Of a stretch of DNA of 64,000 nt, positions 1 to 9,648 are shown piece by piece. The notes under the pieces are model-generated. The model did no database searches, was not told the DNA's origin, and worked only from the letters and a program-made list of their open reading frames with translations. Position numbers and translations under genes: made by a program. The stretch's first letter is position 1. Each line of letters begins with the position of its first letter. Origin of the DNA: Sycon ciliatum (taxonomy: Eukaryota > Porifera > Calcarea > Leucosolenida > Sycettidae); assembly GCF_964019385.1 (NCBI RefSeq), contig NC_088654.1, forward strand, positions 14,896,897 through 14,960,896, given 5' to 3'.

Positions 1-2762
1 ATCAACTGTACGGAGTCCAAACTTTGAAATCAACTATAACGAGTCTTTATGTGGACAACACTTCCTGTATAAAGTCCAGCCAATTAGGCATCCCCTATCC
101 AGAGTTCGAAATTAGACATAGGATCTGCTGTAAGCAGTGAATATTAACCAGAAAACGGCCTCTCCCTTTAATCCTTTACATCATTCACTTCTCAAGATAA
201 AAAATAAGTATTGAGGCGCCACTGCAGCCACTTCATTACATGAAAAACCCTACAAACACCATCCTCACATCAAGTGGTCTCTTCGCAGACGCTGCAAATT
301 ACAATATCTCAATCATGTAGTGTTGCCAAATTATTGTGCACGCACACACACACACATGCACACACCCACACAACGCCGAGAAAATACCTAGAAAAAAACC
401 AAGAATCGAAAGATAATAATGGAGAGCCAAGGATTAATTATTTGTTTTCAAATTATTGTGCGGGCACACACACACACACACACACAAACTTATACAACGC
501 CAAGAAAACACCAAGAACAGAGTAGAGACACAATACACACTCAACTCCAACAGCCATGCAAACATCCACCCATTTACACGTAAAGTCCAGAGGGATAACA
601 AATAATTATACGAAACGAATGCATACATGGCCGTGGGAGGATGCACGCACGTTTACATACATGCACATGTAGTAGTGTAAGAGAGTAACATAGTGCAGTA
701 GTCAGCATAATACTAGCACATGCTGAGACTGCAATAGCAAGCTTCACCATTGCTCATGGTCATGCAAATGTTCAGCAGCACTCAGTTCCGCAAGCTTCTG
801 AAGATCAGCACACCTGCAACAAATAAATAGCACAAGGATACGCTTATTACCGTAATGATGCATGGGAGCACACAACTACCAAGTTCTCAACAAATGTGAT
901 GCTCAATGAAAATCCATCCACTCAAAGACCTGTGAACAGGTGACGGTGGGGACAATAATCTATTAGTAATACGAGGAATAAGGTCGTTTGTGCACACTCA
1001 AGACGCACAGACACACCACCATACATGTAGTGTACACAGTGTTTCACTTCACTGCAACTAAATTGAAATGAGATGATTTGAACAATCTGTACAGCGTTGC
1101 CGTCTGTCAGTCTTCCCCAAGATGGAAATGCAATGATTTGTTGTCACTCAGAGGCAGTTTCACTGACACAGTGTCATGTTTGTCACATTAAAACGGTTAC
1201 TTCATGGAATACGAGTACATGTATTAGCTTGAGAAGCTTTTTCTTGTCATCGGCATACAAGGAATCCTCCTCCTACTACTACTAGTACACTGGCACTGCG
1301 TTTGTGGATCCCATTGTATTTGACATCATACTAGAGCCTAGTAGAGGAAGAGTGTCGTGGAGTTCACATAATTATCATAGGGATAAAAATACATTTCTCA
1401 TGAAACAAAATAATATTTGATGATAGCTAGACGATCGTATACGATTGATGCAAAGTCCTTGCAGTCCTTGAGGACTATTACGAAGTGGTTGATTACTTTC
1501 AGGGCATTCATTCAAGCAACATCAAACAAACGCGATACACTCCTTGAAAAATGGAAAAAAAATCAAGCATATTACGACAGAACAGCAGACCAATCGAAAT
1601 GAGTAAAAGCTTCCTTACCTCAGTCATCGTCCTGCCATGTAGTTGGACAGCCTTTTGACACGGTGGTACAGGCAGCTCTTGTCCAGACAAACAGGATATC
1701 CTTGTGGCGTCGAACGAAAGAGAGTGTCAGTGTATCTGACTCGTCAGATTGGAACTGTGCTGAACTTTTCTCGTTCTCCGCTTTCTGCTTTCATCCCTCG
1801 CTCTGATGAAACCGTTCAAACGTCTTACTGGCAGCAATGGCCAGCCAAACAGGGGATCCTTGTGGCGTCGAACGAAAGAGAGTGTCGGTTTACCTGACTC
1901 GTCAGATTTGAACTGTTCTGAACATTTCTCGTTCTGCAATTTCTGCTTTCATCCCGCGCACTGATGAAACGTCTTCCGAGAACCACAAGACATGCTGGCA
2001 GAAACCTCTTTTACGGGCCAATAAAAAATAAAAAATCCAATCTGAAGAGCAATGTCAATAAAGCCGCTCATAACGCTAATAATCAAATCAATTCAGGAAA
2101 ATTCAATTCAATTCAAAGTCGTGACACATCCGGTAAAAAACAGCAAGAAATAATATCTCGGTGCAAAAGAAGAAAAAAGGAAATAAAAAGCCGTTTCATT
2201 TTAAAGGACCAAATGAAGAAAAGCAAAGAAATACCCACATCAGCGCTCAATTGCACCTTTAAATATAAACAAAAACATGACGCGTCCATTAGCATTGAGG
2301 ACACTGCCATTAGCGAGGTTATACACACCACTGATACATCCGTCCCTCAGCCATGGAGAACCACAAGACGCTTTCCAGATTTGATTTTGAACGTCTCCTT
2401 ATCCTCCTTGGTTACCTCGAGAGAGATTACTGTCAGCAACTGCACAGCAGAACTGGCAGCCATGGCTGAAGTGAAGAAAGGAATGCGCTGCCACGAGGCA
2501 AGCAAAACTGAAACTGAGGTGTTTGTTCTCTTTTGGGCACAACTCACAGGACAGCGTGACTGGATAAACTGGACTCCTGAGTCCTGGACCGTGAATAGGG
2601 GACTTGTAGAAAAAGTGTACAACTTATAGGGGATTGCGCGGCAGGATGAAGCTGATCAAAACTGAGTGGACTCCTGGACTCTGTATAGTGGATTTTGGAC
2701 CAATGGACTCTATATTGGGTGCTGGACATCATATAGTGCATGGACTCTATACTGAGTCCTAC
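1..2762. mobile_element. TIR DNA transposon family T1, copy 1 (left end outside window)
   Basis: Bases 1-1250 and 2370-2762 match 40142-41410 and 44083-44480 almost base for base in the same order, so this is a second copy of the element that is complete at 39954-44480. The right end is rich in repeated TGGACTC motifs and is the inverse of the left end of the complete copy. The window starts inside the element, so its left terminus and target duplication are not visible. It contains two (CA)n tracts (about 340-370 and 464-487) and a near-duplicate pair of roughly 160-base segments (from about 1685 and 1846). I see no transposase: frames are short and broken, so it is probably non-autonomous. 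Superfamily not assigned. Confidence 0.75.
1992..2369. mobile_element. 378-bp insertion in T1 copy 1, flanked by a 14-bp duplication
   Basis: T1 copy 2 runs straight through this point (44075-44095). Copy 1 instead carries 378 extra bases, with the 14-mer GAGAACCACAAGAC present both at 1978-1991 and at 2356-2369. A duplication of this length is usual for target-primed retroposition (LINE or SINE). The insert is AT-rich, with A-rich stretches near 2020-2040 and 2150-2215. It has no tail exactly at an end and no recognisable coding. Identity unknown. Confidence 0.6.
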
Positions 2763-3036
2763 ATATATACAGTCAGAAAGTGCAATAACTAGGCACAAAA
2801 CTGACAGAGTACTGAAACATTCGACGTCCTGACACCTAGCTTCAACACATCTCCGTAGCGCTAACCGACAGCCTTCCAACTTGGAAGGTTCAAGGTTATG
2901 GAAAGACCAAAGAGGGGAAGGCAAGCGCAACGAAAACGAGCTGAAAAACTACGAAAACTGTATAATAGTGTCATGTTACAGTGATGGAGAGTTACTCTTA
3001 ACTCGTATCCATGTTTTTTTCGCTTCCACATTTATA
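2763..3036. mobile_element. Diverged copy of MITE M1
   Basis: 2763-2870 and about 2975-3025 match the inside and right end of the 258-bp MITE at 46687-46944 (shared stretches include TCGACGTCCTGACACC and GGAGAGTTACTCTTAACTCG). The middle, about 2871-2970, differs. Element T1 copy 1 abuts it on the left and the PAT-like element on the right, so both probably inserted into this older MITE. Confidence 0.55.
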
Positions 3037-3188
3037 TGATTTTTTGCGCACGCGCAAAAATATGTTAACAGATAAGGCGCATGCTCTGTTCCCAACAAAC
3101 TCTCACACGCTCATTGTTCTCCGAAGTCCACTGTTCCTGACTTCAGTTCTTGCTTTGTCCGCATTGGCAGTGGATTTCTTTCTCAACC
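3037..3188 (+). repeat. Split direct repeat A1 of PAT-like element
   Basis: It starts with TGATTTTTTGCGCACGCGC and ends with TTTCTTTCTCAACC. It is repeated almost identically at 6575-6727. The GCGCACGCGC palindrome near the outer end is the likely terminus. It probably also serves as the element's 5' untranslated region and promoter, but no promoter motif is obvious. Confidence 0.75.
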
Positions 3189-3219
3189 TCAATCTCAAGG
3201 TTTACCACAGCTCACGGAC

Positions 3220-4128
3220 ATGCCCCGTGCACGTAAGCAGTCGGCTCCCGGGCCCAGGCGTTCCAGTCGCAGGCGCGCCTCGTCGTCCCCGTATGCCGAC
3301 ACTCCAAATCGAGCCCCTGCGGACCATGCGGCCGATCGTTCCGGCAATGCCCGTGCGGATCGTTCCGGCAATGCTCGTGCGGAGCAGGACGATATCCCGT
3401 CCGCCGTTCCCCAGCCGGCCAGCTTACTCACAACTGGCCTAGATCCACGTTCCGTTACGGCGGCCGTGTCGACGGCCCTGCACCCCCTGCTGGCTCGAGT
3501 CGAGCGCCTTGAGGAGCGAATTTCAGCTCGCCAGGATCCGGACGGCCATGCTCAGGCGGCGGTCCCCTCAGTGGCAGATGTGGTCCAAACCGCGTCCAAC
3601 ACCGTCACCCATCACCCGCCGCAGGTCGACTCCGGCCCCATGGACATTTCCCTCATGCAACCCGCGCTGCCTCCGATCGCAGCGCCCATGGCGAACACTC
3701 GTGAGTCCAGCTCTATTGTTCCCACGGTCCCGCGTAAGTTGCTTGACAAAATCACACGCGGCCAATATATTGAGCTGGAGGATCTTCTCCCAGAGAATGT
3801 GGGCGCAGGGTCCGAGCCCTTGGAGCTCAGGACCGCCAACGGAGAGGGCCGGCGTGTGTCCCTCAATTTATGTGTGACTAAGAAGCGCTCCATTGTCGAC
3901 TTCACTGCCTGGCTGGAAGCCTACACAATCTACATGGCCTGCGCACTGAAACATATGCCATTCCGAGCACTGGAGCTGGTGACGTACCAGCACATTATCT
4001 GTACTGCCAACCAGCAGTTTGCGACCCCAGCTGTACTGGGGTATGACCGTGCCTTCCGTGCAGCGGTGGCAACAACCTCGGCTCGTTGGGACGCAATCGA
4101 CCAAAGCCTCTGGAGCCTGCACCTCTGA
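3220..4128 (+). CDS. Gag-like protein, N-terminal part (PAT-like element)
   Basis: The 302-residue frame begins at an ATG 31 bases after repeat A1. The N-terminal 100 residues are basic and proline/alanine-rich, followed by a short segment with heptad character (about 95-110). The C-terminal 90 residues hold a helical block with YDRAFR, RWDAID and a final SLW, a pattern I associate with DIRS-type Gag. The frame ends at 4128, but Gag-like sequence with cysteine knuckles continues in another frame at 4086-4442. Either a one-base frameshift has broken the gene or the element uses frameshifting. The assignment rests on position and pattern. Confidence 0.65.
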   Translation: MPRARKQSAPGPRRSSRRRASSSPYADTPNRAPADHAADRSGNARADRSGNARAEQDDIPSAVPQPASLLTTGLDPRSVTAAVSTALHPLLARVERLEERISARQDPDGHAQAAVPSVADVVQTASNTVTHHPPQVDSGPMDISLMQPALPPIAAPMANTRESSSIVPTVPRKLLDKITRGQYIELEDLLPENVGAGSEPLELRTANGEGRRVSLNLCVTKKRSIVDFTAWLEAYTIYMACALKHMPFRALELVTYQHIICTANQQFATPAVLGYDRAFRAAVATTSARWDAIDQSLWSLHL

Positions 4129-4442
4129 TCCGGGCACCCCGACCATCATGTCCGCGCTGCACAACGCACCACAGCCGTGACCAATGCCCACAGTATTTGG
4201 CAGGGCCACATGCTCCAGCTGGCACCAACACCAGCCGTTCTACGCAGCCATTTCTGGCCGGGGCGGGCAGCACCCGCCAGATCTGCCTCAACTTCAACCG
4301 TGGCCGCCCATGCCAACACCAGCCCTGTGAACGCTTGCACGTCTGCTCAACCTGCGGCGACCGAGGTCATCCCGCCGCTCGCTGCACCGACGACGATCGC
4401 CGGGGACCCCGCCAGACGGACAAGCCCGTCGCAGCGAAGTAG
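4086..4442 (+). CDS. Gag C-terminal part with cysteine/histidine knuckles
   Basis: This frame overlaps the end of the preceding frame and carries two clusters. The first is CPRC-x7-QC (about residues 22-34). The second is the segment CLNFNRG-x3-C-x4-C followed by HVCSTCGDRGHPAARC (about residues 68-104). The 'C-NFN-G-C ... H-C-x2-C-x4-H-x4-C' layout is typical of DIRS Gag C-termini and presumably binds RNA. It ends just upstream of the RT start at 4474. It is best read as the 3' part of the gag at 3220-4128. Confidence 0.65.
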   Translation: MGRNRPKPLEPAPLIRAPRPSCPRCTTHHSRDQCPQYLAGPHAPAGTNTSRSTQPFLAGAGSTRQICLNFNRGRPCQHQPCERLHVCSTCGDRGHPAARCTDDDRRGPRQTDKPVAAK

Positions 4443-4473
4443 TCTCCCCACGCCTCTGTACATAGCCCGCCTA

Positions 4474-6045
4474 ATGACTCTTCTGCCTCGTATTTCTAAT
4501 CGTGTCCTCTCTGACTTTATCCTTAATGGCTTGCAACACGGGTTCCCCATTGGCCACTCTGGTGCTTCTGTATCTATCATCTCCGGCAACCTCCCAACTG
4601 CCATTGAACATGCTCAGTTTGTACAACAACAAATTGCTGACCGGGTCCGACGTGACGAATCGGCCGGTCCTTTCTCTGTCCAGCCTTTCCACCCATTTGT
4701 ATGCTCTCCGCTCGGCGTAGTGCCCAAGAACAACGGGAAATTCCGCCTCATTCACCACTTGTCTTACCCTGACCGTATGTCTGTCAATGATGGAATAAAC
4801 AAGGATTCGTTCTCCCTACATTATGTCACAGTGGACGATGCCATTGAGCGTCTGCAACGTCAAGGTACCGGTGCCTTGATGGCGAAGCTCGACATACGCA
4901 ATGCTTTTCGACTGGTCCCGGTCGCACCCACTGCATACCATTTGTTGGGTTTCCAGTGGCAGGGCCAATTCTACTATGACAAAGTACTGCCATTCGGGCT
5001 GAGGTCAGCACCCTACTTGTTTAACTGCATTGCGGACGCACTTTGCCAGATAAGCTGTGAACTGTTCCAGGTTCCCCACCTCCTGCACCTTCTGGACGAC
5101 TTCTGGCTCTGTGGCCCTGCAAACTCAACGCTATGTGCGCAGCGTCTGAACGTAGTCCTCTCCGTATTCCGCTACCTGGGAGTTCCCATTGCCGACGAAA
5201 AGACAGTCGGCCCAACCTCCTGTCTCACCTTCCTGGGCATCGAACTGGACTCCGTCCAGAAAGTGGCTCGTCTCCCACAGGACAAGGTTGACGACATCCG
5301 CTCCAGACTATTGGCCTTTCGCCAACGCCAATCCTGCCGTCTACGGGAGCTTGAACAGCTGTTGGGCAAGCTGAACTTTGCCAGCCGCGTCATCACGCCG
5401 GGCCGTACATTCATGCGCCGACTGTACGATGCCACGCGCAACGTTTCCAAGCTCTACCACCGCATCCGTCTCTCCCCAGAATGTCATCTGGACCTTCTTT
5501 GGTGGTCTCACCTACTCGATGGCTGGAATGGCAAGTCATTCTTCCTCGATCTCCAGGAGACTCTGGCCAGCGACATCCTGATAGAAACTGACGCATCTGG
5601 CGCCATTGGGCATGGTGCAGTTTACGGCACGCATTGGTTCGCCGACACCTGGTCACCACAACACACTCCGCTCTGCATTACGTTCAAGGAGCTGTACCCC
5701 ATCTGCATTGCATGTGCTACGTGGGGCCACCAGTGGTGTCGCAAGCGTATCCGCTTCCATACCGACAACGAAGCTGTCGCCGCTGTTCTCAAGTCTGGCA
5801 CCAGTCGCTGCCCTAATGTGATGTCACTCCTACGGCAGCTCTTCTTCATCTGCGCCAAGGGTAATTTTATGGTCACCGCCCGTCACATATCGGGAACTAC
5901 CAACATCCTTGCTGACGCTCTCTCCAGGCAAGATTTCAAGCGATTCCATTCGTGCCACCCTACCGCCGCTCACATGCCCACTCCCGTGCGTGCTCTTCCG
6001 TCCATTCCTGGGGAGACTTCGGCCGTGTCTTGCACAGCCGAGTGA
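4474..6045 (+). CDS. Reverse transcriptase / RNase H (PAT-like DIRS)
   Basis: The protein is 523 residues. I chose the ATG that begins MTLLPRISNR because copy 2 starts at the same place, although the frame is open further upstream. RT: PLGVVPKNNGKFRLIHHLS (fingers), AKLDIRNAFRLVPV (motif A), LPFGLRSAPYLF (motif B), and LLDDF in place of the usual YxDD (motif C). RNase H: IETDASGAIGHGA, ITFKELYPI, HTDNEAVAAV and ISGTTNILADALSR carry the D-E-D-D residues. The frame is intact, with no internal stop. It makes DNA from the element RNA. The recombinase normally encoded downstream is missing, so this copy could move only with help from another element. Confidence 0.88.
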   Translation: MTLLPRISNRVLSDFILNGLQHGFPIGHSGASVSIISGNLPTAIEHAQFVQQQIADRVRRDESAGPFSVQPFHPFVCSPLGVVPKNNGKFRLIHHLSYPDRMSVNDGINKDSFSLHYVTVDDAIERLQRQGTGALMAKLDIRNAFRLVPVAPTAYHLLGFQWQGQFYYDKVLPFGLRSAPYLFNCIADALCQISCELFQVPHLLHLLDDFWLCGPANSTLCAQRLNVVLSVFRYLGVPIADEKTVGPTSCLTFLGIELDSVQKVARLPQDKVDDIRSRLLAFRQRQSCRLRELEQLLGKLNFASRVITPGRTFMRRLYDATRNVSKLYHRIRLSPECHLDLLWWSHLLDGWNGKSFFLDLQETLASDILIETDASGAIGHGAVYGTHWFADTWSPQHTPLCITFKELYPICIACATWGHQWCRKRIRFHTDNEAVAAVLKSGTSRCPNVMSLLRQLFFICAKGNFMVTARHISGTTNILADALSRQDFKRFHSCHPTAAHMPTPVRALPSIPGETSAVSCTAE

Positions 6046-6261
6046 CGGAAGCCCACATGCAAACTGCCATGAAAGCTGGCAGCACCGGTCCTGGGTAAGC
6101 GCTGATCAGACAGACTGAGCCCACTTATTGTGGGTGCCAGAGCATAACCGAATGCCACCTATGTACCGACTGTACACTCAGTAACTCAATATCACTCTAC
6201 TATTGTCCACAATCTGTGGCACCCCCTCTACAGTTAACAGTGAATAGGAGGTTCTCTATTT

Positions 6262-6573
6262 GGGGAGTCAACCTTGCTTACCAGGCTCCTCATACGGCTC
6301 ATTCAGCCTCTCACACTCAGACGGCTCACTCAGCCTCGGCTCACTCAGCCTCTCAATACGGCTCACTCAGCCTCCGCAGCCGGGCCCTGCCCGGCTGCCT
6401 CCATACGGCTCACTCAGCCTCCGCAGCAGGGCCCTGCCCAGCTGCCATACACACACATTCACACAGCTCTAAGCTGTCACTCACTCGGAGCCTGGCAAAG
6501 CAATTGACAAACCCTCCTATTCCCCAAACTGGTTGCTCGTTGTGTGAGTGCGGCATGCAGATGCTTGTGTTAA
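6262..6573 (+). repeat. Split direct repeat B1
   Basis: 312 bp, repeated at 6859-7170 at the same length. It starts GGGGAGTCAACC and ends CTTGTGTTAA. It contains a degenerate internal array of CTCACTCAGCCTC-type units (6295-6425), which opens long but meaningless frames. Confidence 0.75.
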
Positions 6574-6574
6574 A

Positions 6575-6727
6575 TGATTTTTTTGCGCACGCGCAAAAAT
6601 ATGTTAACACATAAGGCGCATGCTCTGTTCCCAACAAACTCTCACACGCTCATTGTTCTCCGAAGTCCACTGTTCCTGACTTCAGTTCTTGCTTTGTCCG
6701 CATTGGCAGTGGATTTCTTTCTCAACC
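6575..6727 (+). repeat. Split direct repeat A2
   Basis: Near-identical to A1 (3037-3188), with one extra T in the initial T run and a few substitutions. It directly follows B1, giving the B1-A2 junction that in PAT elements templates the circular intermediate. Confidence 0.75.
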
Positions 6728-6858
6728 CACCCACCCACTCCACTATTGTCATCATCATGTTTCCTATTCTAGTTCTCTCCTGTCGGTATCCATTATCATA
6801 CCGGCCTACAATAACTACACCGATGCCGTCTACCGGCGAAACTCTGTAAATACATGGA

Positions 6859-7170
6859 GGGGAGTCAACCTTGCTTACCAGGCTCCTCATACGGCTCATT
6901 CAGCCTCTCACACTCAGACGGCTCACTCAGCCTCGGCTCACTCAGCCTCTCAATACGGCTCACTCAGCCTCCGCAGCCGGGCCCTGCCCGGCTGCCTCCA
7001 TACGGCTCACTCAGCCTCCGCAGCAGGGCCCTGCCCAGCTGCCATACACACACATTCACACAGCTCTAAGCTGTCACTCACTCGGAGCCTGGCAAAGCAA
7101 TTGACAAACCCTCCTATTCCCCAAACTGGTTGCTCGTTGTGTGAGTGCGGCATGCAGATGCTTGTGTTAA
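6859..7170 (+). repeat. Split direct repeat B2 and right end of the element
   Basis: 312 bp matching B1 (6262-6573). It is separated from A2 by 131 unique bases (6728-6858). Right of 7170 the sequence becomes a TGGCTCAAcA(T/C)CCGAGT block that also flanks MITE M1 at 46950, marking the insertion boundary. Confidence 0.75.
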
Positions 7171-7204
7171 CTATGGCTCAACATCCGAGTTTCAAACAAT
7201 AATG

Positions 7205-9148
7205 ATAATTATAATAATTTTAATATGGCAATAAGTAGGACGAGCTGAAGCGACATGTGGACTACTTTGTTAACAATGTAAGCGATGGAGACGATGCAAG
7301 AAACAACCTAAAGGGTAAGGAAAAATACATGTAAGAAGAAAAAGGCAATGGAAAAAAAGATGATTCGAACAAGTTTTCGTACAACACTCTTCAGGAGTCA
7401 CCGTTGTACAGAAGAACAAAATGAGAACAAAGGAAATAATATAGCAATTAAGGTAGGGTGACAGGATAAAATGACAGCACTGAAATATCGAGGTGCGATT
7501 TCTCACAAAAGTGTGCAGAAAACAAGGGTATACAAGTAAGAACTAAGCGTGACAAGTGTGTATCAGCAACAAAAACAAAAAAAGTGAGAACGAATGATAA
7601 TATTAACAATAATAAACAAGAAGGTGACAAAACACATTTAGGCACAAGTGGCAACGTTGCCACACTACACAAAAGAACATTATTTGAACAATTTTAGGGT
7701 AATAACCCTATCTTTCTGGACACACAAATTCGGCTAATGAATGCGCAGACAAACAGCTTCCAAAGCATGTAACTGTAAAAGATAACCATGACGAGCAAGG
7801 CACAAAACAGAAAAACAGGAATCAGAATAAGTACGACAACAGTCAGTACTGGAAACAAAATGATTGTATACTGAAGACTTGTTATTACGAGACGGACGCA
7901 CACAATCTCGACTCACGCGCACACCCTCACACTCACTCTCACCCTCACTCAGCTCACCTTCTCCCTCACTGTCCGAATCAGAACCTGCTCCGTCATCCAC
8001 AGCGGTTTGACTCTCCTCCTCACTTGCATCGTCCTGCGTCTCACCTTCACCACCCACGCCAACCGTGAATGCCGTTGCCTTCATGTCAGTCGTCGTCCTT
8101 TCCGATTGTTTCCTTTGTATATTTACCGTGAACTCATAGGTCCGGTTGTAATCTGCTGTAGATCTCCATGGTCTATCATTTGCTGCTTTGTTTTGTGGAT
8201 TAGTTGTTGTTGTTGGATGTGAACCTGGTGTTGCTGTTGGATGTGAACCTGGTGTTGTTGTTGCAGCCATGGTTGTTGGTATTTCTGTTGAATCCAGCTC
8301 TGGTTCCGGTGGGAGCAATTGACTACCACGGGTGCTCCCCACCAACACAGACCTCGAATGAGGAGGGTCAGGGGGAGGCAGAGGTGCTGTCATCACTCGA
8401 GGCACAGCCCCATGCAAAGCACCCAGAGGCACAGACTTAGGCACACCCGAGAGCTGCACCAATGGCGGTTCCGCACGCACCTCCAAAGAGCTGTCAAGCT
8501 CAAGCCCGTCAAACACAGATGTCAGAGGGGGAACGGCAGACAGCTGCAGGGAACTATCCTGCCGTGTAGGTGATGGGTTTTTCCTAAGCCTCCCGCGTTT
8601 GGGCCTCTCAGATTGCGCACTGGGTGGAAGGTGTTAATACCGTAAAATTGTTCAAATAAGGTTCTTTTGTGTAGTGTGGCAACGTTGCCACTCGTGCCTA
8701 AATGTATTTTGTCACCTTCTTGTTTATTGTTGTTATTATTATCATTCGTTCTCGTAATTTTCTTTTTGTTGCTGATACACACTTGTCATGCTTAATTCTT
8801 ACTTGTATACCCTTGTTTTCTGCACACTTTTGTGAGAAATGCCACCTCGATATTCCAGTGCTGTCATTGTATCGTGTCACCCTACCTTGATTGCTATATT
8901 ATTTCCTTTGTTCTCATTCTGTTCTTTAGTACAACGGTGATTCCTGGAGAGTGTTGTACGAAAACTTGTTCGAATCATCTTTTTTTTCCATTGCCTTTTT
9001 CTTCTTACATGTATTTTTCCTTACCCTTTAGGTTGTTTCTTGCATCGTCTCCATCGCTTACATTATTAATAAAGTAGTCCGCATGTCGCTTCAGCTCGTC
9101 CTACTTATTGCCATAGTAAAATTATTGTCTCCTCGTCGAATTTTAAAT
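7205..9148 (-). mobile_element. Penelope-like element PLE-A, minus strand, with inverted 3'-end copy at its 5' end
   Basis: 7210-7690 and 8638-9148 are long inverted repeats (about 480 bp). Each ends in the same 3' untranslated block, which contains CGCTTCAGCTCGTCC and ends near TTATTGTCTCCTCGTCG. Between them a minus-strand frame ends in a GIY-YIG-like tail. A reverse-oriented 3' end joined to the 5' end is a known insertion form of Penelope-like elements. The same tail and 3' block recur at 18676-19345 and 46312-46675. No reverse transcriptase is left, so this is an internally deleted copy. Confidence 0.6.
7680..8634 (-). pseudogene. PLE-A C-terminal protein fragment with GIY-YIG-like tail
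   Basis: The minus-strand frame is open from about 8634 without a clear ATG. It runs through a P/S/T-rich stretch with a repeated PGSHPT motif, then an acidic block (about 7915-8060, many E/D/S), to a conserved end. That end has SSVYNH, FSVLCLARHG, LEAVCLRIH, a TAG stop where related copies have K, then PNLCVQK and TLKLF. The S-V-x2-H / FSVL / LEA-x2-I / P-L-x-Q-K order matches the C-terminal half of GIY-YIG nucleases, with the glutamate of LEA the likely catalytic one. The stop and the missing RT make it non-functional. Confidence 0.5.
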
Positions 9149-9258
9149 AATTTTAATAATAATAATAAATAATCGACGCGGAGACAACAATTTTATAATA
9201 ACTATAAAGAGAACAAATTCTGCTGTCATCCCCACACTACAACAAAGTCATGAAGGTT

Positions 9259-9296
9259 CACCAAAATCGATTTTCTTTGCACAATCATCAGTGGAA
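9259..9296 (-). ncRNA. Weak hammerhead-ribozyme-like motif, left PLE-B arm
   Basis: On the minus strand CCA-CTGATGA is followed by a short TTG/CAA stem II, then GAA, the self-complementary AATCGATT (stem III), T, then TGG. CCA pairs with TGG as a 3-bp stem I. An extra A sits before GAA here. The inverted arm at 15298-15334 has the clean TTGTGACAA stem II but a mismatch in stem I. Core order is right and stems are minimal, so activity is doubtful. Confidence 0.35.
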
Positions 9297-9351
9297 AGCC
9301 GTGACTGAAGAATGACCACGCCAAATCAATATTTTATATACATTCAATAAT

Positions 9352-9648
9352 GTGTTACGAGAACAAAACAAAACGGACGAGTTGGAAGATAAGATGGGGG
9401 ACGACGATGCGGTTGGTGGAGACGAGGAATCGGATGGTGATTGTGATCGTAAGAAGTCTGCCGTTTTTCTTCATCTGTTGTCTCATCCTAAGAGTCTGAA
9501 GGTGTATGAAGATTTTAGTTTTTCTGTTCTTTGTCGTGCACGGTACGCTAGTCAGTTGAAAGTACTTGAGGCTGTTTGTATTCGTTTGCATAAGCCTGAT
9601 CTTTGTAAGCAGAAGAAACATGTAGTAACGTTAAGATTGTTTTCGTAG
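9352..9648 (+). CDS. GIY-YIG-like C-terminal fragment of PLE-B
   Basis: A 98-residue frame that begins within the left arm. It has an acidic segment (about residues 9-32, DDD and EES motifs), then SAVFLHLLSH, FSVLCRARYA, LEAVCIRLHKPDLCKQK and a terminal TLRLFS. It aligns residue by residue with the PLE-A tail (18676-18870) over the last 45 residues. In GIY-YIG enzymes this half carries the catalytic glutamate and the P-L-x-Q motif. The GIY and YIG strands themselves are missing, so it is a fragment of a larger protein. Confidence 0.5.
   Translation: MLREQNKTDELEDKMGDDDAVGGDEESDGDCDRKKSAVFLHLLSHPKSLKVYEDFSFSVLCRARYASQLKVLEAVCIRLHKPDLCKQKKHVVTLRLFS

Larger units (their letters stand above)
3037..7170 (+). 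mobile_element. PAT-like DIRS-order retrotransposon with split direct repeats, no recombinase
   Basis: The order is A1 (3037-3188), gag, RT/RNase H, B1 (6262-6573), A2 (6575-6727), B2 (6859-7170). A1 matches A2 and B1 matches B2. An A1-ORFs-B1-A2-B2 arrangement is the established signature of PAT/Ngaro-type DIRS elements. These integrate with a tyrosine recombinase and make no target duplication, and none is seen here. Gag and RT/RNase H are present, but no tyrosine recombinase ORF follows. The reading frame ends at 6045 and only about 215 non-coding bases separate it from B1. The second copy (57623-59874) lacks the recombinase at the same junction. The flanks resemble the MITE M1 neighbourhood at 46900-46980. 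Confidence 0.8.

Noticed and set aside
274-646. Open frames over the (CA)n tracts
   Set aside because: They encode HTHTHT and CVCVCV runs from the dinucleotide repeat and differ between the two T1 copies, so not genes.
1803-1830. CTGATGA in T1 copies (also near 43902 and 1961)
   Set aside because: No GAAA box with a closable stem II follows.
6260-6614. Long open frames in several phases over repeat B1 (and B2)
   Set aside because: They come from the CTCACTCAGCCTC internal repeats. All three phases are open, with no domain.
6813-6845. Hammerhead-like CCGATG...GGCGAAAC between repeats A2 and B2
   Set aside because: Stem II pairs, but the core would need CTGATGA and has C for U4 and C for A9. 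No stem I found.
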